NCBI GenBank assembly: GCA_964467615.1
Contig: CAYXRK010000001.1
Location: forward strand, 70,536-134,535
DNA length: 64,000 nucleotides
Direction: 5' to 3'
Source of the DNA: CAYXRK01 sp964467615
GTDB taxonomy: Bacteria; Hydrogenedentota; Hydrogenedentia; Hydrogenedentales; GCA-2746185
The notes beneath the pieces were generated by a model that saw only the letters and a program-made list of their open reading frames with translations, ran no database searches and was not told where the DNA came from. Below, piece by piece: positions 31,229-39,624 of the stretch. The stretch's first letter is position 1, and each line of letters opens with the position of its first letter. A program made the position numbers and the translations under genes.

Positions 31229-33325
31229 ATGCCGCGCATGATCGTGTATGCAGCCTTTGCGCTGCTTGCGAGTTGGCCGGTCTCCTTCGCTCAGGAACGG
31301 CCAGCGAGCGGAATCGGGGAAGCCGTTCGCCCGGTTGGGGGGGCCGGGGCGATTCCGCCGGGCTTCGTCGAGATCGAAGTGCAGGGCGCGGCGCCTTTCG
31401 AGAACGAGGCGAAGGACAATACGGACGGCGCGACTAGTCCGCTTGAGCGACCTGCTCCAGGCGTGCGGACAATCGAACTTGAGCACAAGATTGCCCAACT
31501 GTTCATCATTACGCTGAACGGACTCTACAATCCGAATAACGTCGAGCGCACGCTGTTGCGCGACTTTCCTCCGGGCGGCGTCATCATTCCCGCGATCGCG
31601 AGGCCGGTCCACGCGGTGGAGTATGTCCGCGCGTTGCGGGGAACGTGGATGGAGAAAGAGTACGGCGTGCCGATGCTTATCGGCGCGAACATCAACGTAC
31701 TTACGCAGCATCGTTTGAATGCCGACACCGGGTTTGGAGAACTTCCGTCGTCGCTTTCGGTCGGCGCGGGATTTGCGGCGGAGGTCACTCGCGACTTGGG
31801 CCGCCTCATTGGCGGCGACATGGACGCGATGGGATTCAATTTTCACCTCGGCCCCGCGCTCGATCTTGCGCCGCGCTTGACCGGCGCCACCGGCACGACG
31901 CTTTGTCTCGGGAGCGATCCGGCGCTCACGGCGCAGGCGGCGAGGGCGCTGGTCGATGGCATCACGGAACGCGGAATCGTTTGCGCGGTAACGGGTTTTC
32001 CGGGCGGGGGATATGACCGCATCGGCGATGGGCCGGCCGTGCTGACGACGCCGAAGTCGCTGGTGGCGTCGCGCGAACTGGCGCCGTACCGCGAGGCGAT
32101 CGCCGCGGGCGCGCGAATCGTCCATGTGGGAAATACGCTCGTCCCGACGTTGGACGAATCAGGCGATCCGGCCAGCCTGAGCACGGAGGTCATCGGCAAT
32201 GTGCTGAGAGGGGTGATGGGGTTTGATGGGCTGGTTATCGCGGGCCCGATGGACGCCAAGGACATCGCCGTGAAACACAAATTGACCGAAGCTGCTGTCC
32301 GTTCGTTGCGGGCGGGGGCGGACATGCTGTACTTCATGGGGTCCGCGGAACAGGCGGGGCGGGCCATCGCGGGAGTCGCCGCGGTGGTGCGCGCGGGCAA
32401 GCTCGACGAAGCGGTCATCGACGCGGCATTCGAGCGCGTGAAGGCGTTCAAGGCCGAGGTCGAGTTGGCGGCGCGGCCGCTTCCAGAAGCCTCGCGCGCC
32501 GAGAAGATCGAGAGCGATCGCCAGCATGTTGACATACCGATCGAGGTGATTCGGCGATCGGTCACGCTGGCGCAGAACCGCGGCGGGGTCCTTCCCTTGA
32601 CGCGGGAGGCGAACATGCCGGTTGGCGTGACGGGCGTTGTGGGCGCGCAGGAACTTCGAGATGGATTGACGAAGCACCTCAAGAACGTGGCGTATCAACC
32701 GATCGCGACAGCCAAGTACATTGGACGCGTGCAAGAATTCGAAATCAAACGCGTGACGAAATCGTTTGAGGGCGTGAACACCGTGGTGTGCGTATTCTCC
32801 GCCGAAACGGCGGTGCGCGAACAAGTGGAGTTGGTGCGGGGGATCCAGGCCCAGGGCAGCCGCGTTGTGGCCGTGCTTGTCGGGTATCCGAACGCACTGC
32901 AAAGTTTCGCTGCCGCGGATGCGATCGTTCTGGCGTATGACGACGCGGAGCGGATCGAACTTACCATGCGGGCGGTGGCGGAGGTCCTCGTCGGGGATGC
33001 GCCCGTAGCCGTCTTGCCGGGCGTGCATGAGGTGAAGCGGGCCGTGAACGATCCGATGACGTTTTCGCTGAAGGACGTTGTCCGGTCGCCCTCGGGAATC
33101 CTGCCGGTAACAGTCGAGGGGGCGTGGGTGGCTGGATTCGGTCTGTCGTACGAGGGTCTGCCGAGCGTGGCGAAGGCGGCGTGGGACTTTGGAGACGGAT
33201 CGAAGTCCAAAGACCACGATACGGCGCATGCTTACATCGCCGCGGGCCGGTATGCCGTGGCGCTCGAAGTAACGGACCGGCAAGGAAAAGTGTCGGCTGG
33301 GCAGTTTACGGTGGTGGTGGAGTAG
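31229..33325 (+). CDS. GH3-like protein with C-terminal PKD domain, catalytic residues replaced
   Basis: A signal peptide (MIVYAAFALLASWPVSFAQ) precedes a glycoside hydrolase family 3-type barrel: DMDAMGFNFHLGPALDLAPR and GFPGGGYDRIGDG align with NagZ-like enzymes. The nucleophile segment, normally T/S-D in VxSDDLxM, reads VIAGPMDAKD, and the conserved KHFPGHG reads TGFPGGG, so both the nucleophile Asp and key His are absent. The C-terminal 60 residues are a PKD-like domain (WDFGDGSKSK, AGRYAVALEVTD). It is probably a secreted carbohydrate-binding pseudoenzyme. A TTG at 31208 is an alternative start. Confidence 0.75.
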   Translation: MPRMIVYAAFALLASWPVSFAQERPASGIGEAVRPVGGAGAIPPGFVEIEVQGAAPFENEAKDNTDGATSPLERPAPGVRTIELEHKIAQLFIITLNGLYNPNNVERTLLRDFPPGGVIIPAIARPVHAVEYVRALRGTWMEKEYGVPMLIGANINVLTQHRLNADTGFGELPSSLSVGAGFAAEVTRDLGRLIGGDMDAMGFNFHLGPALDLAPRLTGATGTTLCLGSDPALTAQAARALVDGITERGIVCAVTGFPGGGYDRIGDGPAVLTTPKSLVASRELAPYREAIAAGARIVHVGNTLVPTLDESGDPASLSTEVIGNVLRGVMGFDGLVIAGPMDAKDIAVKHKLTEAAVRSLRAGADMLYFMGSAEQAGRAIAGVAAVVRAGKLDEAVIDAAFERVKAFKAEVELAARPLPEASRAEKIESDRQHVDIPIEVIRRSVTLAQNRGGVLPLTREANMPVGVTGVVGAQELRDGLTKHLKNVAYQPIATAKYIGRVQEFEIKRVTKSFEGVNTVVCVFSAETAVREQVELVRGIQAQGSRVVAVLVGYPNALQSFAAADAIVLAYDDAERIELTMRAVAEVLVGDAPVAVLPGVHEVKRAVNDPMTFSLKDVVRSPSGILPVTVEGAWVAGFGLSYEGLPSVAKAAWDFGDGSKSKDHDTAHAYIAAGRYAVALEVTDRQGKVSAGQFTVVVE

Positions 33326-33345
33326 TCCGACGGGAGGGTTTCACC

Positions 33346-33804
33346 ATGAGCGAATCGCGGACAGCGGCAGCGATATTCCGAGCATCAATGCATGGGCCCG
33401 CGTGGCATGGGCCCTCTTTGCTCGCATCACTGGCTAACGTCGACCACATTCGGGCGTCGGCGCGGCCGCTCAGCGATGCGCACTCGATATGGGAGATTGT
33501 GTTGCACGCGATCGCATGGCAGGCGTATACGCTAAACGTTCTGGACGGCGGGGACGCGACGGGTCTCGAAGGCGACGCGGACTGGCCGCCGGTGTTGTCC
33601 GCGGAACCGGAGGACTGGGCATCGACGCTTGAGCGTTTGCACACGACGGCCGATCGGCTTCAGGCAAGACTTGCAGATCTGCCCGACGCGCGGTTGGACA
33701 CGATGATCCCAGGGCGTGACTTCGTATTTAAGGTGCTCGTCCACGGTATCGCGCACCACAACATTTACCACGCGGGCCAGATAAGTTTGTTGGCAAAATC
33801 CTGA
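33346..33804 (+). CDS. DinB-family protein
   Basis: From ATG 33346, with GGGAGG about ten bases upstream, the protein is 152 residues and has the DinB four-helix pattern: SIWEIVLHAIAWQ carrying the first metal His, and HGIAHHNIYHAGQISLL carrying the others near the end. DinB/YfiT proteins are metal-binding thiol transferases or hydrolases of mostly unknown substrate. The frame is open further upstream but only over the preceding gene. Confidence 0.85.
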   Translation: MSESRTAAAIFRASMHGPAWHGPSLLASLANVDHIRASARPLSDAHSIWEIVLHAIAWQAYTLNVLDGGDATGLEGDADWPPVLSAEPEDWASTLERLHTTADRLQARLADLPDARLDTMIPGRDFVFKVLVHGIAHHNIYHAGQISLLAKS

Positions 33805-33819
33805 CGAAGCGGTCCGCGC

Positions 33820-35751
33820 TCAGCGTGACGGCCCGCTGAATACGGCATGAAGGGTCGAAGTCTCGACCGTCAACACGACCGGCAGGTTGACGGTGGTCTC
33901 CTTTCGCGCGACCACGTATCGAAAGCCCCAGCGTGCGCCGAGGCGTTTCCATTCCTCGGAACTCCGGCCAGCCCAAACGGCCTTCCAGTCGGGGCCTTGG
34001 CCGCCCGGGGGCCGTGTGAAGTCGATGCCGTAAATCTCCGTGTAGATTGCGTTCGTGGCGCCTCCGAGGGAAGGGCGGTATGAGCCGTAGAACCCGGTCG
34101 CCATATCGACCAAGACCGGGTGGCCGGTCTGTGCTTGCAGAAGAAGTTGATACGGAGCGGACAGGAGCATCGCGTCGGGCTCGCCGGAGGCGTTCAGGTA
34201 CTCCGAGACGGCGTGTTCGAAACTACCGATGGGAAGTTGTTCGCGCGCGTTGGCCTGTTCGAGCAGAATTGCGCACGTGAGGACGCTCGCGAGGGAGGCG
34301 TTCATCCATCGAGTATTTCCGTGGTGGAGTCGCGGGTTGGTCCGTCCCTCTTCAAGTCGCGTGACCACGTATGCAAAACAACCGCCAGCCGCGATCATTG
34401 CCGATCCAAATTGATGAAACGGCGCGAGCGCGATCGTTAAAGCCGAGATCGGAAGAACTCCCGTCACGGTGGGGAGCCAGGCAATTCTCGATCCTGTCTG
34501 GCTTCGTTTGATCGGGGTGGCCGGATCCGAACGGGGCTTGGCTAGTGCGAACGCCACTGCGCCGAAAAGAAAAAATATCGCCCATTCGCCTGTCTCGAAA
34601 TAGCGCGGGTACAGGTCGGGAGCGACGAACTCGATCGAGCGTGGCCCGACAAGCAACAACAGGATGACTGCGGCCGGGACCATTCCCGCGAGCTTACCGG
34701 CGTCGCGGCGAAAACAGACGCCGACGAGCAGCGCGAGCAGGATCGGCGGCAGATGGTTGTAGAGGCGATACGGCAGCCAGCCTAAAACCAAGTAGGGCGT
34801 ATTGGGACCTCGTATCATCTGAACGGCCATAGCGAAATAGACAACGGCGAGCACCGTCACCGCGTAGAACGCCAACATTGCGAGCCGGTCGTCCGTCGCG
34901 CCGCGCAAGGCAAACGCCACCAGTATCAATAGTCCGATGCACAGGATATGGCTGTTGCCCACGGGGATCGAACGGTGCATGTCGTGGCCCGAAATACGGC
35001 CAGACCAGTATGATGCGGAATCGCCCTGGGCCGCATAGGGGCCTTCCGCTAAAGGTCCGGCGGCGAAGGAACGTGTAACGGCGTAACACGTGACGCTGAG
35101 CGCCGCACCCACGAGAAACCAAACCGCAAGGCGGCGAAACGATGCGCTGTCTCTGCGCCACAGAACGGTTGCGGCTTGCAGGGCCAGCAACACAAAGACC
35201 GTGGGCGCTTGGCCCAGGTGGACGGCGGGGAGGAGTCCGGTGAGGAACCCGCCTACGACAAAGCGGCGCGCCACGAGCAGTGCGACGCAAATGAGCGCGT
35301 AGCCCGTCCCGATGTGGCCGTTGGAAAACATTCCCGGCCAGACAAAAAGAGGATAGGAGGCGTCGAACGCGAGGTGGATACCAGCTAAGAATAGGAGCGC
35401 GGTTATGTGGCCCGCGATTGCGCGGCGGGCGATGACCGCGCCGAGGAGGAATTGGGGAACTGTTGAGGCGCAGATGAAGAGAAAGTTCCGAATCGCGCAG
35501 AGCACTACGGGCGAAGGGAAGAAATAGACAATGAGCGCGGACAGGTATATCTGCAAGTTGAACGCACCGAGGGTATAGACCTTGAAGGGATGCCCGTCCG
35601 GGTACGGGACCTGCCCGGTCATCGTCTGGGCGAACTCGAAATTCTCGTCCCACTGCACGCCGCGAGCCAAGACGGCGACTGCGCTAAAGGCCGTCCACGC
35701 GAGGACACCCGGCCAAAGTCGTTCGCGATGCGTTGTAGGTTGATCAGGCAT
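33820..35751 (-). CDS. Large polytopic membrane protein, unknown
   Basis: The 643-residue product has about a dozen hydrophobic segments from residue 12 to about 490, then a soluble C-terminal part (YQLLLQAQTGHPVLVDMATGFYGS, VWAGRSSEEWKRLG). This layout resembles membrane glycosyltransferase-like or DUF-type proteins of surface polymer metabolism, but no catalytic Asp-Glu motif typical of GT-C enzymes is clear. It stands alone, convergent with the DinB gene. Confidence 0.55.
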   Translation of the reverse strand: MPDQPTTHRERLWPGVLAWTAFSAVAVLARGVQWDENFEFAQTMTGQVPYPDGHPFKVYTLGAFNLQIYLSALIVYFFPSPVVLCAIRNFLFICASTVPQFLLGAVIARRAIAGHITALLFLAGIHLAFDASYPLFVWPGMFSNGHIGTGYALICVALLVARRFVVGGFLTGLLPAVHLGQAPTVFVLLALQAATVLWRRDSASFRRLAVWFLVGAALSVTCYAVTRSFAAGPLAEGPYAAQGDSASYWSGRISGHDMHRSIPVGNSHILCIGLLILVAFALRGATDDRLAMLAFYAVTVLAVVYFAMAVQMIRGPNTPYLVLGWLPYRLYNHLPPILLALLVGVCFRRDAGKLAGMVPAAVILLLLVGPRSIEFVAPDLYPRYFETGEWAIFFLFGAVAFALAKPRSDPATPIKRSQTGSRIAWLPTVTGVLPISALTIALAPFHQFGSAMIAAGGCFAYVVTRLEEGRTNPRLHHGNTRWMNASLASVLTCAILLEQANAREQLPIGSFEHAVSEYLNASGEPDAMLLSAPYQLLLQAQTGHPVLVDMATGFYGSYRPSLGGATNAIYTEIYGIDFTRPPGGQGPDWKAVWAGRSSEEWKRLGARWGFRYVVARKETTVNLPVVLTVETSTLHAVFSGPSR

Positions 35752-35964
35752 CAGGTTGGTTGCCGAGAATCCGGTGGTTCAGCAAGTTTGCACTAGGGTC
35801 CGACTACTACGGAACCGTTGCTCGACGATTGTACATTCGATGCGAGGACGAAAGAGTTACCTGTTGAAAACGTTCGCGTACCCGCAGGCAACACCGCGTG
35901 CTTTTCTAGATGGAAATGGGTACGATTCGAGTCCGAGCGTACCGGGACTTTGGAGACTTACGAA

Positions 35965-37110
35965 ATGCGACCGAACATGATTTCACGCGGCTTGTTTGCC
36001 TTTCTGTTAATTGCCGCGATTGCCGCAGGCCAAGAACGAAAACCGGCGAATATATTGCCGGCGGATCGGGCCGGTATCTTGCTCATGGAAGGCCGGGAGC
36101 AATTGGAGCGGCCAGACCTTACCCTGGACTACATGGGTCTGAAGGACGGCGACACGGTGGCCGATCTCGGCTGCGGCAACGGCTTTTACACGCTGAGGCT
36201 CGCGGGACGTCTCGCGCCGAGCGGTGTCGTGTACGCGACCGATATCCAGCAGGGCATGCTCGATCAGATGACCACGCGCGCAACCGAGGCGGGCGCGAAG
36301 AACATCAAGCCCGTGCTCGGCACGGCGACGGATCCAATGCTACCCGCCGGCAAGATCAACTGGGTGTTGATGGTGGACGTGTATCACGAGTTTTCGGATC
36401 CGAAGGCGATGCTCGCGAAGGTCCGCGAATGCCTTGCCCCGGAGGGCCGCGTCGCGCTGCTCGAATTCCGGGCCGAGCAGGACCCGGCGGTGTTTCCGTT
36501 TCCGATTCCGCGCGAACACAAGATGACGGTCGAAGAAGTCATGAACGAGTGGACGGCGGCCGGATTCGCGTTGGTGGAACGAAAAGAGTTTCTTCCCGCG
36601 CAACACCTTTTCGTGTTCAAGGCCGGAAGCGGGAACGTGTGGGACGCCTCGGTGCCCATCGAGTCGCTTGGTGTTGGCGCAGCGCCAAAGCTATCGACGT
36701 TTGGCGAACATGTGTACTTTGCTGGTCAGCCCGTTTCGGACGACCTGAAGCTACTCGCGGATCGGGGCGTGCGCACGATTCTGAATCTTCGGTCCCCGGA
36801 AGAAATGCAAAAAGTCGATTTCGACGAGGCCGCGCGCGCCAAGGAGTTGGGCATGGAATACATTAATGTGCCTGTCGGCGCGGCGCCGCCCAACGAGGAA
36901 GCGCTCGAACAGATATTTAAGGTGCTGAACGGGGCCAGCCAAAAGCCCGTGCTCATGCACTGCGCGAGCTCGAACCGCGTCGGCGCGATGTGGGCGCTAT
37001 TCCGGGGCAAACATCAGGGGCGTCCCGCCGATGCCGCGATTGCCGAGGGCAAGGCCGCGGGCTTGAGCAATCCAGCGCTCGAGACGACGGTGCGGGAGTT
37101 GCTCAAGTAG
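35965..37110 (+). CDS. Exported methyltransferase-phosphatase fusion
   Basis: An N-terminal signal peptide (MISRGLFAFLLIAAIAAGQ) precedes a class I SAM methyltransferase domain (VADLGCGNGFYTLRLAG, VVYATDIQ, WVLMVDVYHEF) and, after about residue 220, a tyrosine-phosphatase-like DUF442 domain (VYFAGQPVSDDLKLL, VRTILNLRSPEE, VLMHCASSNRVGAMWALFR). The loop CASSNRVG keeps the Cys and Arg of a C-x5-R phosphatase. A SAM-using enzyme with an export signal is unusual because SAM is cytoplasmic. ATG 35965 or 35977 are possible starts; the frame is open upstream but without conserved sequence. Confidence 0.75.
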   Translation: MRPNMISRGLFAFLLIAAIAAGQERKPANILPADRAGILLMEGREQLERPDLTLDYMGLKDGDTVADLGCGNGFYTLRLAGRLAPSGVVYATDIQQGMLDQMTTRATEAGAKNIKPVLGTATDPMLPAGKINWVLMVDVYHEFSDPKAMLAKVRECLAPEGRVALLEFRAEQDPAVFPFPIPREHKMTVEEVMNEWTAAGFALVERKEFLPAQHLFVFKAGSGNVWDASVPIESLGVGAAPKLSTFGEHVYFAGQPVSDDLKLLADRGVRTILNLRSPEEMQKVDFDEAARAKELGMEYINVPVGAAPPNEEALEQIFKVLNGASQKPVLMHCASSNRVGAMWALFRGKHQGRPADAAIAEGKAAGLSNPALETTVRELLK

Positions 37111-37126
37111 TCTGCCGCCGCGATTC

Positions 37127-37342
37127 CTACGCATAGGTCAATCGGCCTCGAGGCTCGGGGATTGGGCGGCCCAATTCTCGCGCCGTTCGAATCCATTCGT
37201 CGATGACGACTTGCGCGTTGGCAACTGCTTCCGTGTAGGAAAGGCCGTCCGCCATGCACCCCGCGAGTTCAGGCACTTCAACCAGAAAACAGGAGTCTTC
37301 GTTAGACCAGTAAATGATCATTTCGTACCGGCCCTCCATCAT
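37127..37342 (-). CDS. HicB-like antitoxin, orphan
   Basis: From ATG 37342 (or 37339, which suits GAGG at about seven bases) the protein is about 71 residues and matches the HicB fold: YEMIIYWSNEDSCFLVEVPELAGCMADG then LSYTEAVANAQVVIDEWI and IPEPRGR. HicB neutralises the HicA RNA-binding toxin. No HicA-like gene of about 60 residues is visible on either side and no C-terminal DNA-binding extension is present, so this is an orphan, perhaps a relic or a regulator. Confidence 0.7.
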   Translation of the reverse strand: MMEGRYEMIIYWSNEDSCFLVEVPELAGCMADGLSYTEAVANAQVVIDEWIRTARELGRPIPEPRGRLTYA

Positions 37343-37460
37343 GAATCCTCCAGCGTAAGGTGATACCGCAATATGATACCTCGAATCTGTTTGACTTGGC
37401 GTGGTGGCCGGCGCTTCCGTCATGCGCCCATCGCGCGCGAGCAAAGTACGAGTTCGCGTT

Positions 37461-38843
37461 TCAACCGTGCCGCGTGGCGGTCCGACGCGATATGACGTAG
37501 AACAGCGCCCCGCCGACGGCGACCGTAGCCAGCGCGAGCGAAGATTCGACTGGTCTGCCTCGGAAGGCCCAGACCATGGTCCAGATGGTCACGGCGAGGA
37601 AGACGAGGGGCGTCGCGGGGTATCCCCATGCCCTGAAGGGGCGATTCGCATTTGGCTGGCGAAGGCGCAAGACGATCACGCACGATACCGCGAGGCAGGC
37701 GAAAAGACTCAACGTGAATCCCGCGTACTGTTGGATTTGGTCGATACGGCCCGAGACGATGATGATGGACGTGGCGACGCCTTGAAGGACTAGGGCGGAA
37801 CGGGGCGCGCCGGTCTTGGCGTCCGCGCGGGCGAGCCAGCCGAGCGGCGCGAAATCGCGGCCGAAGGCGTAGTACACACGCGGCCCGGCGATGGTCATGG
37901 CGGACGCCGACGCGAAAATCGAAAGGCAGAGAACGACGGTGACGGGCGCGGCGCCCGCCGGACCGAAAAGTTTTTCGGAGGCCACGAGGCCGACTTCGAC
38001 CTTGCCGGCGAGTTCCTCGACGCTTGCGCCGTAGAAGTAAACGGCGTTGAGGCCAAGGTACAGCAGCACGACGAGGCCCGTGCCGAGGAGCAACGAACGG
38101 GGAAGGTCGCGTTGGGGTTCGCGCATTTCGGCGGCCATGTACGCGGCGGCGTTCCAACCGGAATAGCAGAAGGATACGAAGATGAGGGACGTGGCGAACG
38201 CGGTCAGTTTGTCGAGCGTAGAGAGTGTTTCGTAGGTAGGCGCAACGTGCGTGAGATTCGCCGTGGATCCCGCTCCTATGGCGAGGGCGGCAAGAATAAT
38301 CGCGACGATGCCCGTCGCTTTGAACAACGTAATGAGATCGTTGAACCCGATTCCGCCGCGCATTCCGCGGAGGTGCACGATGACGAGCAGCCAGACGACG
38401 CCGATCGCGGCGAGATCGTCCAGGTGGAGAACTCCCAGGAGGAGAGGGTCATCTTGAAAGGCGGGGACGAAGTGACCGGCGTAGCGTATGAGACTCTTCG
38501 CAGCCGACGCGATGGGCGCGGAGAAACCGGCCGTGAGCGAAACGAACGCGCTCATGAACGCGAGCGCCCGGCCATAGGTCTCGCGTAGGTACACATACTC
38601 CGCGCCTGCCTCGGGCATCATCGCGCCGAGTTCGGCGAAGCACAGCGCCCCACACAATGCCAGCACGCCCCCAACAATCCAAAGGAGAAGGATGTAGCCA
38701 GGGTGGCCGAGGTCTGCGGCCTGAAAACCCGTCGTCGTGAAGATGCCCGCGCCAATAATGTTGGCGACGACCAGCGCCGTCGCAGAACGCAGCCGAAGGT
38801 GGCGAAGGAGGCCCGCGCTACTTGGCGGGGGCAGGGGCATCAT
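37461..38843 (-). CDS. APC-family amino acid permease
   Basis: The 460-residue protein has twelve or so hydrophobic helices and the APC start SATALVVANIIGAGIFTTTG in helix 1, with GALCFAELGAMMPEAGAEYVYLRE after helix 2. It should import or exchange amino acids at the inner membrane; the substrate cannot be read from sequence. It overlaps the 3' end of the exported methyltransferase gene by 26 bases, so the two are likely co-expressed. Confidence 0.88.
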   Translation of the reverse strand: MMPLPPPSSAGLLRHLRLRSATALVVANIIGAGIFTTTGFQAADLGHPGYILLLWIVGGVLALCGALCFAELGAMMPEAGAEYVYLRETYGRALAFMSAFVSLTAGFSAPIASAAKSLIRYAGHFVPAFQDDPLLLGVLHLDDLAAIGVVWLLVIVHLRGMRGGIGFNDLITLFKATGIVAIILAALAIGAGSTANLTHVAPTYETLSTLDKLTAFATSLIFVSFCYSGWNAAAYMAAEMREPQRDLPRSLLLGTGLVVLLYLGLNAVYFYGASVEELAGKVEVGLVASEKLFGPAGAAPVTVVLCLSIFASASAMTIAGPRVYYAFGRDFAPLGWLARADAKTGAPRSALVLQGVATSIIIVSGRIDQIQQYAGFTLSLFACLAVSCVIVLRLRQPNANRPFRAWGYPATPLVFLAVTIWTMVWAFRGRPVESSLALATVAVGGALFYVISRRTATRHG

Positions 38844-39531
38844 TTCGTTTCTTGAACGTGATGACGTACTGCTCTTTCATTATGGGAAACTCTTTGACGA
38901 ACTCGAAGCCGGAGTCCTTGATCTCATCCATCACCGTGCCCTTGCCGCAACGGACATGTTCGATGCTGAAAGGCGTGGTCACGCCGTTGATGCGCTCGAA
39001 GTCCACGATCATCAACGTGCCGCCGTCGCGCAGGGCCTGGTGTATCGAAGCGAGGGACTTGTACGGAAACTCGAAGTGGTGGTACACGTCGCAGACAAAC
39101 GCGGCGTCGATGGAGTTGGGTCCAAGGTTCGTGGAATCCGCGGTGCACAGTAGGGTCTTTACGTTCGCGATGCCCTTTTCCGCTGCCGTCTTGTCGATGA
39201 GCGCGATAAATTCCTCGGCGATATCGACTGCGTATACCGTGCCTTTCGGTCCGACGCTCTCCGAGAACATGTAGGAGAAGAAGCCGGTGCCGGCCCCAAT
39301 ATCCGCGACGTCCATGCCTTTCTTGAGACCGAGCGCGCGGACGATTTCCTCTCGACTGTTGTAGATCGCGCGGCCATCGCCCTCGAACATTTTGATGTAG
39401 CGTTGAACGTCTTCAATCTTCTCGAAAGTGGCGTTCACGCCGGGGCGAACGCTCTGTTCTTGCGCCCACGAAGCGCAAAGCCCGAGGGCCAATACTGCGA
39501 GCGCCTCGCGAGTTGTTCTGAGTCGATTCAT
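38818..39531 (-). CDS. Class I SAM methyltransferase with signal peptide
   Basis: The 237-residue protein has a predicted signal peptide (MNRLRTTREALAVLALGLCASWAQ) and a methyltransferase domain: GMDVADIGAGTGFFSYMFSE, VYAVDIAEEF and AFVCDVYHHFEFP. The sequence resembles the methyltransferase half of the fusion at 35965 (same DVYHxF motif). Two such proteins with export signals lie 1.7 kb apart. The signal could instead act as a membrane anchor. The gene overlaps the APC permease downstream. Confidence 0.8.
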   Translation of the reverse strand: MNRLRTTREALAVLALGLCASWAQEQSVRPGVNATFEKIEDVQRYIKMFEGDGRAIYNSREEIVRALGLKKGMDVADIGAGTGFFSYMFSESVGPKGTVYAVDIAEEFIALIDKTAAEKGIANVKTLLCTADSTNLGPNSIDAAFVCDVYHHFEFPYKSLASIHQALRDGGTLMIVDFERINGVTTPFSIEHVRCGKGTVMDEIKDSGFEFVKEFPIMKEQYVITFKKRNDAPAPAK

Positions 39532-39624
39532 TGTTCTCGGTCCCTATTTGATGGTTGAGTGTTGTGGGTCCGATGAACGCGAATCCCTCGCCGGCCCGAT
39601 TCGTCTAGCGGTTGGCGTTTCCGA

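Noticed and set aside
37190..37200. GTTCGAATCC, a tRNA T-arm-like sequence
   Set aside because: It lies inside the HicB-like coding frame and no acceptor or anticodon stem can be drawn around it.
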